A DNA stretch of 64,000 nucleotides, taken from the NCBI GenBank assembly GCA_017650105.1, contig JAGCFO010000025.1, forward strand, positions 62,001 through 126,000. The letters run 5' to 3'. This DNA is from Bacteroidaceae bacterium (GTDB lineage Bacteria; Bacteroidota; Bacteroidia; Bacteroidales; Bacteroidaceae). The notes below the pieces were generated by a model that worked only from the letters and a program-made list of their open reading frames with translations, did not search any database and was not told the origin of the DNA. Position numbers and translations under genes: made by a program. Below are positions 49,099 through 58,555 of the stretch, one piece after another; the stretch's first letter is position 1; each line of letters begins with the position of its first letter.

Positions 49099-50395
49099 TT
49101 GGAGAAGGAATAATTTTTTTTGGAGAACAAATATCGCGAGATGAAGAAGGAATATCGCGAGATGAAGAAAGAATATCGGATTTTCCCTTCTTCACAAACA
49201 GCCAATCCATAAGATGCAGAAGAATAATCATTACCGGAATCTCGATGATATCCAAATGGAAGAAATAGAACTCAAACCACCCCATTGCCAGCAAAGCACA
49301 AAAATAATAATAGGTAGTGCATGTAAAGAGATTGTTGAACCGAACAGAAAAAATTTTCAAAGTATAACAGAACGCACTCAATCCAAGTGTGTAGAGAGCA
49401 AACTGAAGGGGCGTAGTGTAGATGTACAACGTGCCGAAAACAGTACGGACATTCGTCAAACTTATACCTGTAAAGAAGAAAGTTGGATTCACAGGAGAGA
49501 GTATTTCTCCCCTTCCTGTTATTTGATTGAATAGGTTTATGAAAGGAGTCCAGATAACATCAAAACTTCCTCTGTCCGGAAAACCACGTTCCATATCCAC
49601 GCTCAAGCCCAAAGTACCGCTTGAAAAATAGTGTACAAAACGTTGAAATATCCAAAGCAACACTTTATCGTTTACCTCCATGTCATTCACAACAACAATT
49701 GCCAAGCCATAGGCAATAATGAATACGGCTAAAGCGCTTATTAGAATAACAAAGATAAGTCTGCCCGTAATGCGCATTTTTCCAGAGGCTAATCGAAGAA
49801 GCACACCGACAACGGCTGGAATTATCATGGTGCCCTTCACCATATTGATGACACTGACAACCATAAATGCTAAGATAAAAATCCAAATCCAGGCCTGTCG
49901 CTTATTCACGTAATAGATACAGAGCATAAGCATCACGACACAAAAACGCTTCAAATGCGCCCAAAAACCAAAGCCTGCAAATTCTTCAGCAAAATCATCA
50001 GAGCCTATCATAAACTGAGAACTCCGTATGGTTGACATCAAGCGATACGCAAACATCATAAATAGCATGGCACATATTAGCGTAAAGACAAGAGGCATCT
50101 TCGTTTCTTCAATTTCCGTTCGTTCGATTGGATATTGATACTTCTGCGCATAGCCCGCCATAGCGAAGCTAGGAATAGCAAACAGCAGAAGTCCTACATT
50201 CCACAGCAGAATGCTGGGATAGTAGAACTCCACGAAATCAAAATGTCCTGAAATGAGAATTGAAACAATGAGAACCACCAGATAGGGGATCATCAGGATA
50301 TTTAATGGGGTAAGCAAGGTTTTCCATGCTTTTTTCTCGAGATAAAACAACATGCCTATCTCGATAACAATAGAAAGGAAATACAAGAACCCCAT
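49076..50395 (-). CDS. exopolysaccharide repeat-unit polymerase (Wzy-like) with repeat-encoded tail
   Basis: 439 residues, about 11-12 membrane helices, a large periplasmic loop near residues 250-320 (SGTLGLSVDMERGFPDRGSFDVIWTP) and no enzyme motif, as expected of O-antigen polymerases. It joins repeat units in the periplasm. The natural end appears to be near VKKGK (about residue 404). The last 35 residues (DILSSSR, DIPSSSR, then two diverged heptapeptides) are translated from a 21-bp-phased intergenic repeat, so the stop codon has been lost or displaced. The tail overlaps the GT2 start. First of the glycosyltransfer part of the locus. Confidence 0.85.
   Translation of the reverse strand: MGFLYFLSIVIEIGMLFYLEKKAWKTLLTPLNILMIPYLVVLIVSILISGHFDFVEFYYPSILLWNVGLLLFAIPSFAMAGYAQKYQYPIERTEIEETKMPLVFTLICAMLFMMFAYRLMSTIRSSQFMIGSDDFAEEFAGFGFWAHLKRFCVVMLMLCIYYVNKRQAWIWIFILAFMVVSVINMVKGTMIIPAVVGVLLRLASGKMRITGRLIFVILISALAVFIIAYGLAIVVVNDMEVNDKVLLWIFQRFVHYFSSGTLGLSVDMERGFPDRGSFDVIWTPFINLFNQITGRGEILSPVNPTFFFTGISLTNVRTVFGTLYIYTTPLQFALYTLGLSAFCYTLKIFSVRFNNLFTCTTYYYFCALLAMGWFEFYFFHLDIIEIPVMIILLHLMDWLFVKKGKSDILSSSRDIPSSSRDICSPKKIIPSPNDVVYNH
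49097..49184. repeat. 21-bp-phased array (TTCTYC family) inside the wzy reading frame
   Basis: Units GAAGAAGGAATATCGCGAG and GAAGAAAGAATATCG alternate with TTTTTGGAGAACAAATATCG at 21-bp steps. Because 21 is a multiple of 3, the array stays in frame and adds heptapeptide repeats to Wzy. Confidence 0.85.
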
Positions 50396-50420
50396 AACGC
50401 TTGCGAACGTTCTCTATTCC

Positions 50421-51500
50421 CTACTTTGTCTCCTTGGCATCATCTATCAATTCCTTGATAACAATCCAAGCAGCCGTGCCGAAGAATGCTAAAAAAACAT
50501 ACATGATTCCCATCATCATTTTCTTGGGTGACGAAGCTTTGAAGGGCGTGTACGGAGGTTGCATTACCACGCAGACAGGAGTCTTCTCCTGCACCTTAGC
50601 CTTCGAGAGCTCAAGTTGGCTAGATATCTGGTTGTATACTCCAAAAGCCAAGTCTTTCTCGTTTTCCAGACGATCCTGTTCTATCTGGTATTGCATTTTT
50701 ACCAATCCCTGATGCTGGTCGACAAAAGTTGCATACACTTTCTGCGCTTCGAAATAACGCTTCTGAGCTTCGTCATACAACTGGGTAGTATATGCCAAAT
50801 CTTTCCTTGCCTTAGCCGTACGATAGTCGGCAACGTATTGTTGCAACTTCTCCGACACCTCTTGAGCAACTGTAGCAGCTATCAGAGGATCTTGCATGAT
50901 GACATTCAGCGTTATCACGTTATTACCTTTGTCAACATCCACTTTCACTTTATTGCTCAACGATTTCAGCACGCCCTGCTGACTACGCGTAAGAATGAGT
51001 GAATTGCTGTTCTGCGAGGTAGGCATAACTGTATCGACATTATGCGTCGTGAGTTTCTTTACAAGGCGCACGGGAGCTTGAATAGCCCATGTCCACCAAG
51101 GGTATTTCTGCTTGTATCTTAGATAATGGTAAAGGTCTGTCTTCAGCTTCCCGTCCTTCGTTTCCACAGGCAAATCCATCAATTCGCAGAGGAAAGGAGT
51201 AGACTCAACAATCTGCGGATAGAGCTCAGGATAAAGTGCATCCTCAGTTCCACTCAATCCTCCCAGATCAATGCCAGCCATTGAAGCCAAAGAGCCGATG
51301 CTTCCGGTTATACCGCTCGATGACGACAACTCAGGAGCGAGAACAACAGAGGATGTATATTGCTTTGGAATGCTGAATGCTATGATTATGCTTAACACTC
51401 CACCGATGACGCATGCCTTGAGCAACAATTTGCGATTTGCCCACAACAGCATGAGAATGTCAATAAAGGAACGTTCTTTCTTATTGCTCATCTCTTCCAT
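50421..51500 (-). CDS. chain-length determinant (Wzz/PCP family)
   Basis: 359 residues from ATG 51500 (MEEMSNKKERSFIDILMLL); the longer frame enters the wza stop region and is rejected. Polysaccharide co-polymerase layout: cytoplasmic N-terminus, membrane segment (about 24-45), long periplasmic coiled-coil region (about 60-320), and C-terminal segment (PPYTPFKASSPKKMMMGIMYVFLAFFGTAAWIVIKEL) with the Pro-rich motif just before the last helix. It lacks a cytoplasmic tyrosine kinase. Sets polymer length together with Wzy. Confidence 0.92.
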   Translation of the reverse strand: MEEMSNKKERSFIDILMLLWANRKLLLKACVIGGVLSIIIAFSIPKQYTSSVVLAPELSSSSGITGSIGSLASMAGIDLGGLSGTEDALYPELYPQIVESTPFLCELMDLPVETKDGKLKTDLYHYLRYKQKYPWWTWAIQAPVRLVKKLTTHNVDTVMPTSQNSNSLILTRSQQGVLKSLSNKVKVDVDKGNNVITLNVIMQDPLIAATVAQEVSEKLQQYVADYRTAKARKDLAYTTQLYDEAQKRYFEAQKVYATFVDQHQGLVKMQYQIEQDRLENEKDLAFGVYNQISSQLELSKAKVQEKTPVCVVMQPPYTPFKASSPKKMMMGIMYVFLAFFGTAAWIVIKELIDDAKETK

Positions 51501-51522
51501 AATTTCGGTTAAAAGAAATCCG

Positions 51523-54021
51523 TTAATTTTTACCCACCAAATTGACAAGAGCAAGTACAACCGTTGCAAGCGAAGCAGCCGTTGAACCTAAGCTAAGTAT
51601 CTCGGCTGTCTTCATACCCTCTTTCTTTTCTTTCTCGGGAACAACAATTTCGCATCCAGGCTGCACCACATTGCTGCTGAAACTATTTGCCTTCGTCACC
51701 GTACCGTTCATGTAAACAATGTAGGCACGCGATTTCTTGGCATTTCCGTTGTATCCTCCTGCCTGATTGATATAGTAACGAAGCGATTTGCCTTTCTTAT
51801 AAGCTATCGTATTCGCATACATCACCTCTCCGCTAATCTTAACCGTATTTGAGAACTGAGGAATGGTAATGACGTCTCCGTCAAACAGCACTGGATCGGC
51901 ATCACTTCCGGGATTTTTCATAGCCTTGTCAAGCTCTATTCCTACAGGATAAGATGTCTGCCCTTCCATACGTTTACGGATTGCTACGGAGTCGCGCTTG
52001 TTCTCAGCAAGCTGAACTGCTGTTTCAATCGTTGACTCCAATCGCAACTTTTCTTCATCTGTCATCAAGCGCTCAAGTCGTGCTCCTTTTATATAGGCCT
52101 GTGGCGTCAAACCACCTGCCATTGCAATCACTTCACTCAATCGTTGGTTTTTCTTCGAAAGCGGATAGGTTCCGCTGAATAGTACCTCGCCTTCAATCTT
52201 CACATTCTCCTGCTCGAAGTAGCCGGGACTCTTACGAATATAAACTTCATCGAAAGGCATCAATACAAAGTTTGACTGCCCGTTTATTACCAACCCATCG
52301 CTGATGGAAAGGCTGAACGTTTGCGATATGGTATCGCTAGCGCTTGTCGAACGAGCATCTTTCACATGCCTTGCCACATCGACCTTTGCAGTTGAAGCAG
52401 CCTCCGTCAATCCTCCTGCGCTAACAATGAAGTCTTCTATGGTCATGTTCTCATGATAGCGATAAGAACCCGGGAAGGCAACCTCACCATAGATAGTTAC
52501 AATCTGAGCCTCACGCATTTCATCTATGCTTGGAATGACAAGTATATCATTTTTACGAAGAACAACATCTGTCGCCGTTCCCTTCATTACGCCATTGAGG
52601 TCTACGGTAAGGTTTTCGAGCGTACCATCCAGATTCTTTCGGCTCAACACAGCACGGTTGACGAAAGCATCATCTTTCAATCCACCTGCTGCCTCAACAA
52701 GACGTCGAACGGTACCGATTCGTCCATCCATCTGGAACTGCCCAGGACGATAGACTGCGCCTTTTACCTCCACCATATTGGCAAAACTTGGTAGAATGGA
52801 ATCAACTGAAACAGAGTCTCCATCCATGACAAGGAAAGTCTTCTGCTCCTGCTCATCCAAAGTGTAAATTTCATATTCACGACTACCTACACGTATCAAA
52901 CGTACATCTTTACGATAAGCATTTCCCGTAAACCCTCCAGCGTAATCAAGCAACGTTCTCACCGACTCCGAAGGAAGCATTTCATAAAACATTGGGCGTT
53001 TAACCTTTCCTGTCACGCAGACAAGCTGCTTGTAGGCACCAACCTTAACGACATCGTTATCCTCCAAACGAAGATCTTTGCCCATCTTGCCATTCAACAG
53101 AAAATCGTAAATATCGTAGGACGCTATTTCTTTATTGTTACGGAAGACCTTTACCTCACGTAACGTACCTACGTCACTCACTCCGCCAGCCATATAAAGG
53201 GCATTGAAAATGTTTGCGAACGACGACAATTCGTACGTTCCAGGACTTTCCACCTCACCCATCACATGGACGCTGATGCTGCGATTCTGTGCCAAAGTCA
53301 GTCGACAGTAGGTTGTTGGCTGCTCTCCACTGATGCCTGAATATATTCTGTCTAAGAGGTTTTTCAAACGGCTGTTGGCCTGTTTTACCGTCAGCCCACT
53401 GAGGTAAACAGGACCTATGTTCTCAATCTGAATAGTTCCATCAGGGGAAATTGTCTCATGTACCGACTGCTGTGAAGCGCCCCAGATGTCAATAACCACA
53501 TCATCGCCAGCGCCCAAGCGGTAGTTATCGGGTGTTGGAAGATTAAAGCTAGCTTCAAAAGCAACATCCTTGTTCTTGAACATATCATGTCCGAAAATCT
53601 GCTTTCGCTGCTTTTCAAGTTCCTCCTCAACCAACAATGACAATGAATCAGGGAGCAAGAAGCCGATTCCAGTCAACATCTGCTCTTCTTTCTCCTCTTG
53701 AGTTAATTTTCGGTCAGCATTGTTTTCGTTCTCCAACAACACACGGCCTTTGGCATCAGTTGAGGTGCGTGTACGAGTCTTCTCTGTGAGCACGTTTCCT
53801 TGTCCTGTCTTGGTCTGACGATTATACTGACGTTCTATACGGCTTACTTGATCCATTGTCACACCTTTTCGGAGCAATCCTTTCGCTATTTCATTGTCGG
53901 ACTGTCCTTTTTGGCGGGCTTCCATCACGTACTCTATCACTTGCTCGTCAGTCATCTTCTGTGCGTGCGCGTACGCGAGAAAAGAAAACATCAGCGCAAT
54001 CAATACAACTGCTTTTTTCAT
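51523..54021 (-). CDS. SLBB-domain polysaccharide export protein (Wza-like)
   Basis: 832 residues with a signal peptide (KKAVVLIALMFSFLAYAHA). A polysaccharide export (Poly_export) domain near 160-240 (NYRLGAGDDVVIDIWGASQQSVHETISPDGTIQIENIGPVYLSGLT) is followed by about six SLBB repeats (VMGEVESPGTYELSS, VTGKVKRPMFYEML, VKGAVYRPGQFQM, IYGEVAFPGSYRY, IEGEVLFSGTYPL, ISGEVMYANTIAY) and a C-terminal hydrophobic helix (about 805-828). This is the long Bacteroidota form of the outer-membrane export channel. No lipobox Cys. Follows the initiating sugar transferase gene by 27 bp. Confidence 0.93.
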   Translation of the reverse strand: MKKAVVLIALMFSFLAYAHAQKMTDEQVIEYVMEARQKGQSDNEIAKGLLRKGVTMDQVSRIERQYNRQTKTGQGNVLTEKTRTRTSTDAKGRVLLENENNADRKLTQEEKEEQMLTGIGFLLPDSLSLLVEEELEKQRKQIFGHDMFKNKDVAFEASFNLPTPDNYRLGAGDDVVIDIWGASQQSVHETISPDGTIQIENIGPVYLSGLTVKQANSRLKNLLDRIYSGISGEQPTTYCRLTLAQNRSISVHVMGEVESPGTYELSSFANIFNALYMAGGVSDVGTLREVKVFRNNKEIASYDIYDFLLNGKMGKDLRLEDNDVVKVGAYKQLVCVTGKVKRPMFYEMLPSESVRTLLDYAGGFTGNAYRKDVRLIRVGSREYEIYTLDEQEQKTFLVMDGDSVSVDSILPSFANMVEVKGAVYRPGQFQMDGRIGTVRRLVEAAGGLKDDAFVNRAVLSRKNLDGTLENLTVDLNGVMKGTATDVVLRKNDILVIPSIDEMREAQIVTIYGEVAFPGSYRYHENMTIEDFIVSAGGLTEAASTAKVDVARHVKDARSTSASDTISQTFSLSISDGLVINGQSNFVLMPFDEVYIRKSPGYFEQENVKIEGEVLFSGTYPLSKKNQRLSEVIAMAGGLTPQAYIKGARLERLMTDEEKLRLESTIETAVQLAENKRDSVAIRKRMEGQTSYPVGIELDKAMKNPGSDADPVLFDGDVITIPQFSNTVKISGEVMYANTIAYKKGKSLRYYINQAGGYNGNAKKSRAYIVYMNGTVTKANSFSSNVVQPGCEIVVPEKEKKEGMKTAEILSLGSTAASLATVVLALVNLVGKN

Positions 54022-54048
54022 TTATCAAAAAAAATTATGAAAAAGAAA

Positions 54049-54771
54049 TTAGAATTTTTTCCCTGAGAAAATCGAGATAAACGTCTTCCATATAATAACA
54101 ACGTCGCCCCAAAGCGTACGTGTTGTGAGGTATTCAAGATCCATATCTAGACGTTTGAGCATCTTCTCCATCGTGTCGGTATAGCCGTTGTAGATGGTTG
54201 CCATCGACGTCAGTCCAGGACGAATCTGATAGAGTTGCTCATATGCAGGATTATGCTCTATTATCTGTTCAATGAAGCATTTCCGTTCAGGACGATAGCC
54301 TACCAGCGACATATCACCTATAAATACGTTCCATAACTGTGGAAATTCATCAAGATGATGATCGCGCAAGAAATGCCCCAGACGTGTCATCTGCTTCTTG
54401 CGTTCCTCTGCAGTACGGGGAATGCCGTTGCGTTCGCAGTCTTTTTTCATAGTGCGAAACTTAAGTATCTTGAATGGCTTTCCATGAAGCCCGATACGTT
54501 CTTGGCTAAAAATAGGTTGTCCGCCACTGATAAGAATTAACAAAAGTATGACAACAAAAAAGGGCGATAGCACTATCATACACAGACCCGACACAACAAT
54601 GTCTGCAAGTCTTTTTACGAAACGTTGCCATCCATTCATCGCATCACGATACATAGGGACAGCACATTGAGAATTCAAAGGGGTAGCTATATTTTCCAAA
54701 TCGATTTTCTTTATTATTATTTTATTATTCAAACGAGCATTACCTTTTTTTATTGTATAAAAAACAAACAT
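54049..54771 (-). CDS. initiating sugar transferase (polyprenyl-phosphate phosphoglycosyltransferase)
   Basis: 240 residues from ATG 54771; ATGs at residues 40 or 45 (MYRDAM, MNGWQR) could be the true start. Core of small WcaJ/PglC-type enzymes: KRLADIVVSGLCMIVLSPFFVVILLLILISGG (re-entrant helix), GKPFKILKFRTMKKD, RLGHFLRDHHLDEFPQLWNVFIGDMSLVGYRPE and YQIRPGLTSMATI. Starts the repeat unit by adding a sugar phosphate to undecaprenyl phosphate. First gene of the exopolysaccharide locus on this strand. Confidence 0.93.
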   Translation of the reverse strand: MFVFYTIKKGNARLNNKIIIKKIDLENIATPLNSQCAVPMYRDAMNGWQRFVKRLADIVVSGLCMIVLSPFFVVILLLILISGGQPIFSQERIGLHGKPFKILKFRTMKKDCERNGIPRTAEERKKQMTRLGHFLRDHHLDEFPQLWNVFIGDMSLVGYRPERKCFIEQIIEHNPAYEQLYQIRPGLTSMATIYNGYTDTMEKMLKRLDMDLEYLTTRTLWGDVVIIWKTFISIFSGKKF

Positions 54772-54816
54772 TTTTTATTTTTCTCTAAAAATTGCCGTTT
54801 TTTGGCGACTAAATAC

Positions 54817-54825
54817 TATCTTTGC
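54817..54825 (+). promoter_or_regulatory. fabD promoter -7 element
   Basis: TATCTTTGC, about 30 bp upstream of the fabD ATG. Confidence 0.55.
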
Positions 54826-54855
54826 AGTAGAAAAAACATCTAAATAAGCATACGT

Positions 54856-55719
54856 ATGAAAGCATTTGTATTTCCAGGTCAAGGAGCCCAATTTACGGGG
54901 ATGGGCAAAGAGTTATTTGAAACCAACATGCAAGCGCGAGAACTCTTCCTGCAAGCTAACAATATCTTAGGGTTCCCAATTACCGAGGTAATGTTTGATG
55001 GTACCGATGAGGACCTTCGCCAAACACGCGTCACTCAGCCTGCCGTTTTTCTGCACTCCGTCATCAGTGCCTTCTGCATGGGTGAAGAGTTCAAACCGGA
55101 TATGGTTGCAGGCCATTCATTAGGTGAATTCAGCGCACTGGTAGCATCTGGAGCTCTTACTTTTGACGACGGACTGCGCTTGGTAAGTGCTCGCGCCACT
55201 GCAATGCAGCAGGCATGTGAGCTGCAGCCCTCCACTATGTCCGCCATCATTGGACTCGATGACGAAACCATTGAAAAAGTGTGTTCAGAAGTGTCGACTG
55301 AAGGTCATATCGTTGTTGCAGCGAACTATAACAGTCCAGGGCAAGTCGTTATCTCGGGCTCTCTCGAAGGTATCCAACTTGCTAATGAGCGCCTCTTGGC
55401 AGCTGGTGCACGACGCGCTCTTCAACTGAACGTGAGCGGAGCTTTTCACTCCCCCTTTATGGAGCCTGCACGTGCGATGTTAGAAACTGCCATTCAACAG
55501 ACGACTTTCAATGTTCCAAGTTGCCCTATTTACCAGAATGTTGACGCTTTGCCACATACCGACCCAGGGATTATAAAGGCCAATCTCGTAGCCCAACTTA
55601 CCTCCCCAGTGCGTTGGACAAAAACCATTCTCAACATGATTAATGATGGTGCTGAGGAATTTACAGAGTGTGGCCCAGGGAACGTTCTCACTGGACTAAT
55701 CAAGAAAATTCGCAAATAA
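54856..55719 (+). CDS. fabD: malonyl-CoA:ACP transacylase
   Basis: 287 residues. VFPGQGAQFTGMGKELFE at the N-terminus, nucleophile Ser88 in GHSLGEFSALVASGA, Arg in LRLVSARATAMQ, and His in VSGAFHSPFMEP. Loads malonate onto acyl-carrier protein for fatty-acid synthesis. Other fab genes are not nearby. A GH13 gene follows 77 bp later on the same strand. Confidence 0.96.
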   Translation: MKAFVFPGQGAQFTGMGKELFETNMQARELFLQANNILGFPITEVMFDGTDEDLRQTRVTQPAVFLHSVISAFCMGEEFKPDMVAGHSLGEFSALVASGALTFDDGLRLVSARATAMQQACELQPSTMSAIIGLDDETIEKVCSEVSTEGHIVVAANYNSPGQVVISGSLEGIQLANERLLAAGARRALQLNVSGAFHSPFMEPARAMLETAIQQTTFNVPSCPIYQNVDALPHTDPGIIKANLVAQLTSPVRWTKTILNMINDGAEEFTECGPGNVLTGLIKKIRK

Positions 55720-55795
55720 TCCTTTGCACCCCCTTCGAGAACAAGAACAATCAAGGCTGTACGACGATACTCATTTAGAATAATCCGATTCCAAA

Positions 55796-57412
55796 ATGCG
55801 CTCTGTCATCTATCAAGTGTTACCTCGCCTGTTTGGCAACGATAATGCCAACTGCGTTTCAGGAGGAAATATTGAAGTAAACGGTTGTGGCAAATTATCT
55901 GCTTTTGATGAAGCTACTCTTCAGTCAATCCGTAAACTTGGCTTCACGCATATATGGTACACTGGAATACCTGACCATGCAACCCTTACGGATTATTCTT
56001 CTTATGGACGTCCGGCTGACAATCCAGCTCTTGTAAAGGGACAAGCTGGCTCTCCTTATGCCGTGAGAGATTGGTATAACATTGCTCCTGATCTTGCTGA
56101 TGATCCTGAACGGCGCCTTGGTGAGTTCGATTCTCTTGTCTCCCGCACGCATTCTGCCGGTTTAGGAGTAATCATGGATTTTGTCCCTAACCATACCGCA
56201 GCTCATTATGTAGGGAGTATTCAACCTTTCACCGATGAGAACTACTATCCAGGGCGTATCCACGACGGAGACTGGAGTGACACGGCAAAGCTCAACTACG
56301 ACAATCGCAACACATGGAACAAAATGCTTGACGTGCTTCTCTTTTGGGCTGCGCGGGGTATAGATGGATTCCGTTGCGATATGGCAGAGCTTGTTCCTGT
56401 TGCTTTCTGGCAATGGGTGGTGCCACAATTAAAGAAGAAATATCCCTCTTTGCTTTTCATCGGAGAGGTATACCAACCTTGGCGATACAACGAGTTTGTT
56501 CAACAGGCACACTTTGACTTTTTATATGACAAGGTTGGATTATACGACACTCTTATCGGTATACTTCGTGGTAGACAACCTGCCTCTGAGATCACCCGTT
56601 GTTGGCAACAAATTGGTAATCTTGGCCCGCACATGTTACACTTTTTGGAAAACCATGACGAGGTGCGTCTTGCTTCTGATTTCGTCTGCAGAGACGGTTT
56701 GAATGCTATGCCTGCAATGATCGTAACAGCATGTATTGATTCATGCCCTCTACTAATATATTTTGGCCAAGAATTGGGTGAGAGGGGTATGGAGGCTGAA
56801 GGTTTCAGCGGTATCGATGGTAAAACCTCTATCTTTGACTATTATTCCGTGCCCTCAATTCGCATATGGAGAGATAGGGAGAAACGCATCATGTCTGCAC
56901 TTCAAACAGATAAAAAAATTAGCCAAAAAGGGAAAAGCAAGATCTGCGATAGTTCTTCAAAAAATGTCACCGAGTCGAAAGCTAAGTTGTCTCTTTTGGA
57001 AAACACATCTGACAATGAAAGTCAAATGCTTATGCTGCGGTCTTTCTATGCTCGCCTACTATCGCTCTGTAACGAGAGCCCGGCTTTGCGCGAAGGAAGC
57101 TTCTTTGATTTGATGTACGTCAATCCCTACTCGCATTACTTCAACCCCCATAGTCAGTATGCCTTTTTACGCCATGCTAAGGAGGAATTACTACTTATCG
57201 TTGTCAACTTCAACCCAACGCCCGCAACTGTACACATTACCATTCCAAAACACGCCTTCGATTACTTGTCACTTCCTATTCTTTCTCGTGTTCAAGCAAC
57301 TGATTTAATTAATGATGATACGATTGAAGTCATGCTTCAACCCGACAAGCCCATTCCTGTTACACTTCTGGGCACGTCCGGCGTTATTCTCCGCATTCCT
57401 CTCAACGCTTAA
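55796..57412 (+). CDS. GH13 alpha-amylase family enzyme, cytoplasmic
   Basis: 538 residues, no signal peptide. All GH13 regions: DFVPNHT (128-134), GFRCDMAE with nucleophile Asp195, FIGEVYQ with acid Glu224, and FLENHDE with Asp288. The C-terminal beta-domain begins near 470. An insert of about 45 residues (roughly 366-410) is Lys/Ser-rich and low complexity and is unusual for the fold. Without secretion it likely acts on imported malto-oligosaccharides or glycogen-type polymers; exact specificity cannot be told. Confidence 0.9.
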   Translation: MRSVIYQVLPRLFGNDNANCVSGGNIEVNGCGKLSAFDEATLQSIRKLGFTHIWYTGIPDHATLTDYSSYGRPADNPALVKGQAGSPYAVRDWYNIAPDLADDPERRLGEFDSLVSRTHSAGLGVIMDFVPNHTAAHYVGSIQPFTDENYYPGRIHDGDWSDTAKLNYDNRNTWNKMLDVLLFWAARGIDGFRCDMAELVPVAFWQWVVPQLKKKYPSLLFIGEVYQPWRYNEFVQQAHFDFLYDKVGLYDTLIGILRGRQPASEITRCWQQIGNLGPHMLHFLENHDEVRLASDFVCRDGLNAMPAMIVTACIDSCPLLIYFGQELGERGMEAEGFSGIDGKTSIFDYYSVPSIRIWRDREKRIMSALQTDKKISQKGKSKICDSSSKNVTESKAKLSLLENTSDNESQMLMLRSFYARLLSLCNESPALREGSFFDLMYVNPYSHYFNPHSQYAFLRHAKEELLLIVVNFNPTPATVHITIPKHAFDYLSLPILSRVQATDLINDDTIEVMLQPDKPIPVTLLGTSGVILRIPLNA

Positions 57413-57648
57413 CTAGATTTTCATTTGGGGATTTAGATTCATCTAACAACTCTTGTCTAGCTTTACAAAGGTTTGTATTCAGCCACCAAGTCCTCACAAA
57501 GGAAAAGAATGGGGAAAGTATTATCGTGTCGTTAAAACGACAAACGCGCAAAACTTCGAATTGACGCTATCGTCAAAAAACATCAATAAATCAAAAGGAT
57601 GTACTGAAGGGCACAAGTTGGAAAAATGTCACAGTGTCTGCTTCTTTA

Positions 57649-58539
57649 TTATTCAAAGACATCCACGGCTATTCCACGCCAGGAGGGAGGAGTAGGAAGG
57701 TTGAAAATACGAGCAATTGTAGCCGCAACATCATACTGTATCATGAGCGAATGAATGCGATGGTTCACTTTCATGCCCTTACCCCATATAATGAAAGGAG
57801 TGTCTATCTCTGATAGAGCATGACCTCCGTGATCTTTTCCTTTGTGTCCATGGTCGGACGTTAAAATAATAACAGAATCATCGTAAATGCCAGCCTCACG
57901 GATTCCGTCAACAATGAGTCCAATCTGGTAGTCAATATGAGTAAGCGTTGCATAATATTCAGAAGAACCCTCTCCGAACTGATGCCCGGCATGATCAAGG
58001 GCATCTATATGGATAAAGCAAAGGGTGGGCTTTGCATTACGAATATAGCGAATACTTGCGTCAACAATAGACTCAGGATGCCCAACAGGATTGGAAATAA
58101 CTTCGTTATGACTAAGGCATAGAGTATCCACATAATGCTGTACACCATCCCATTCGCACACGATACCCTGCTCTGCATCAGGTTGCTGCTGGCGCAAGAG
58201 GTGAAAGATAGTAGACTGGGCGTGATGTTCGTTCTGAAAGGAAGGACGGAAAGATGGTTCGTATTCGTTACCGATGATACCAGAAAACTCAGCAGGGGTA
58301 CCGTTAAACATTGCAGCCCAGTTCGGACCACTCACCGAAGGAAGAACGGCACGTTTACTTAAGGTGTAGCTGCCAAGACGCATTGCCTGACGTATATGTG
58401 AAATGTTATCGGCAACAGGCACACTATAACTGCCCCATCCGTCTATTCCGATAATGATAACATGGCTAGCGTTGTTGTTAGCAAGAATAGACGACGCTAT
58501 TGAAAGCAATGAAAAAAAGATAAGGAACAGTTTTTTCAT
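57649..58539 (-). CDS. alkaline phosphatase-superfamily nucleotide pyrophosphatase/phosphodiesterase
   Basis: 296 residues from ATG 58539, with signal peptide MKKLFLIFFSLLSIASSILA. Phosphodiesterase/sulfatase fold: metal-binding Asp in IIGIDGWGSYSV, probable Thr/Ser nucleophile in VLPSVSGPNWAAMFNG, FIHIDALDHAGHQFG and LTSDHGHKGKDHGG near the C-terminus. Periplasmic, with unknown substrate (nucleotide or lipid head-group type). Starts 17 bp downstream of an ECF sigma gene on the same strand. Confidence 0.88.
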   Translation of the reverse strand: MKKLFLIFFSLLSIASSILANNNASHVIIIGIDGWGSYSVPVADNISHIRQAMRLGSYTLSKRAVLPSVSGPNWAAMFNGTPAEFSGIIGNEYEPSFRPSFQNEHHAQSTIFHLLRQQQPDAEQGIVCEWDGVQHYVDTLCLSHNEVISNPVGHPESIVDASIRYIRNAKPTLCFIHIDALDHAGHQFGEGSSEYYATLTHIDYQIGLIVDGIREAGIYDDSVIILTSDHGHKGKDHGGHALSEIDTPFIIWGKGMKVNHRIHSLMIQYDVAATIARIFNLPTPPSWRGIAVDVFE

Positions 58540-58555
58540 AGTCAATCCGAAACTA

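Noticed and set aside
57527..57576. Palindromes TGTCGTT-AA-AACGACA and TTGACG-CTAT-CGTCAA as a terminator or phased array
   Set aside because: No T run on either strand and spacing (about 34 bp) does not fit the 21-bp series.
57453..57695. 80-codon plus-strand ORF between GH13 and the phosphatase gene
   Set aside because: Low-complexity composition and overlap with the phosphatase 3' end; no start context or family.
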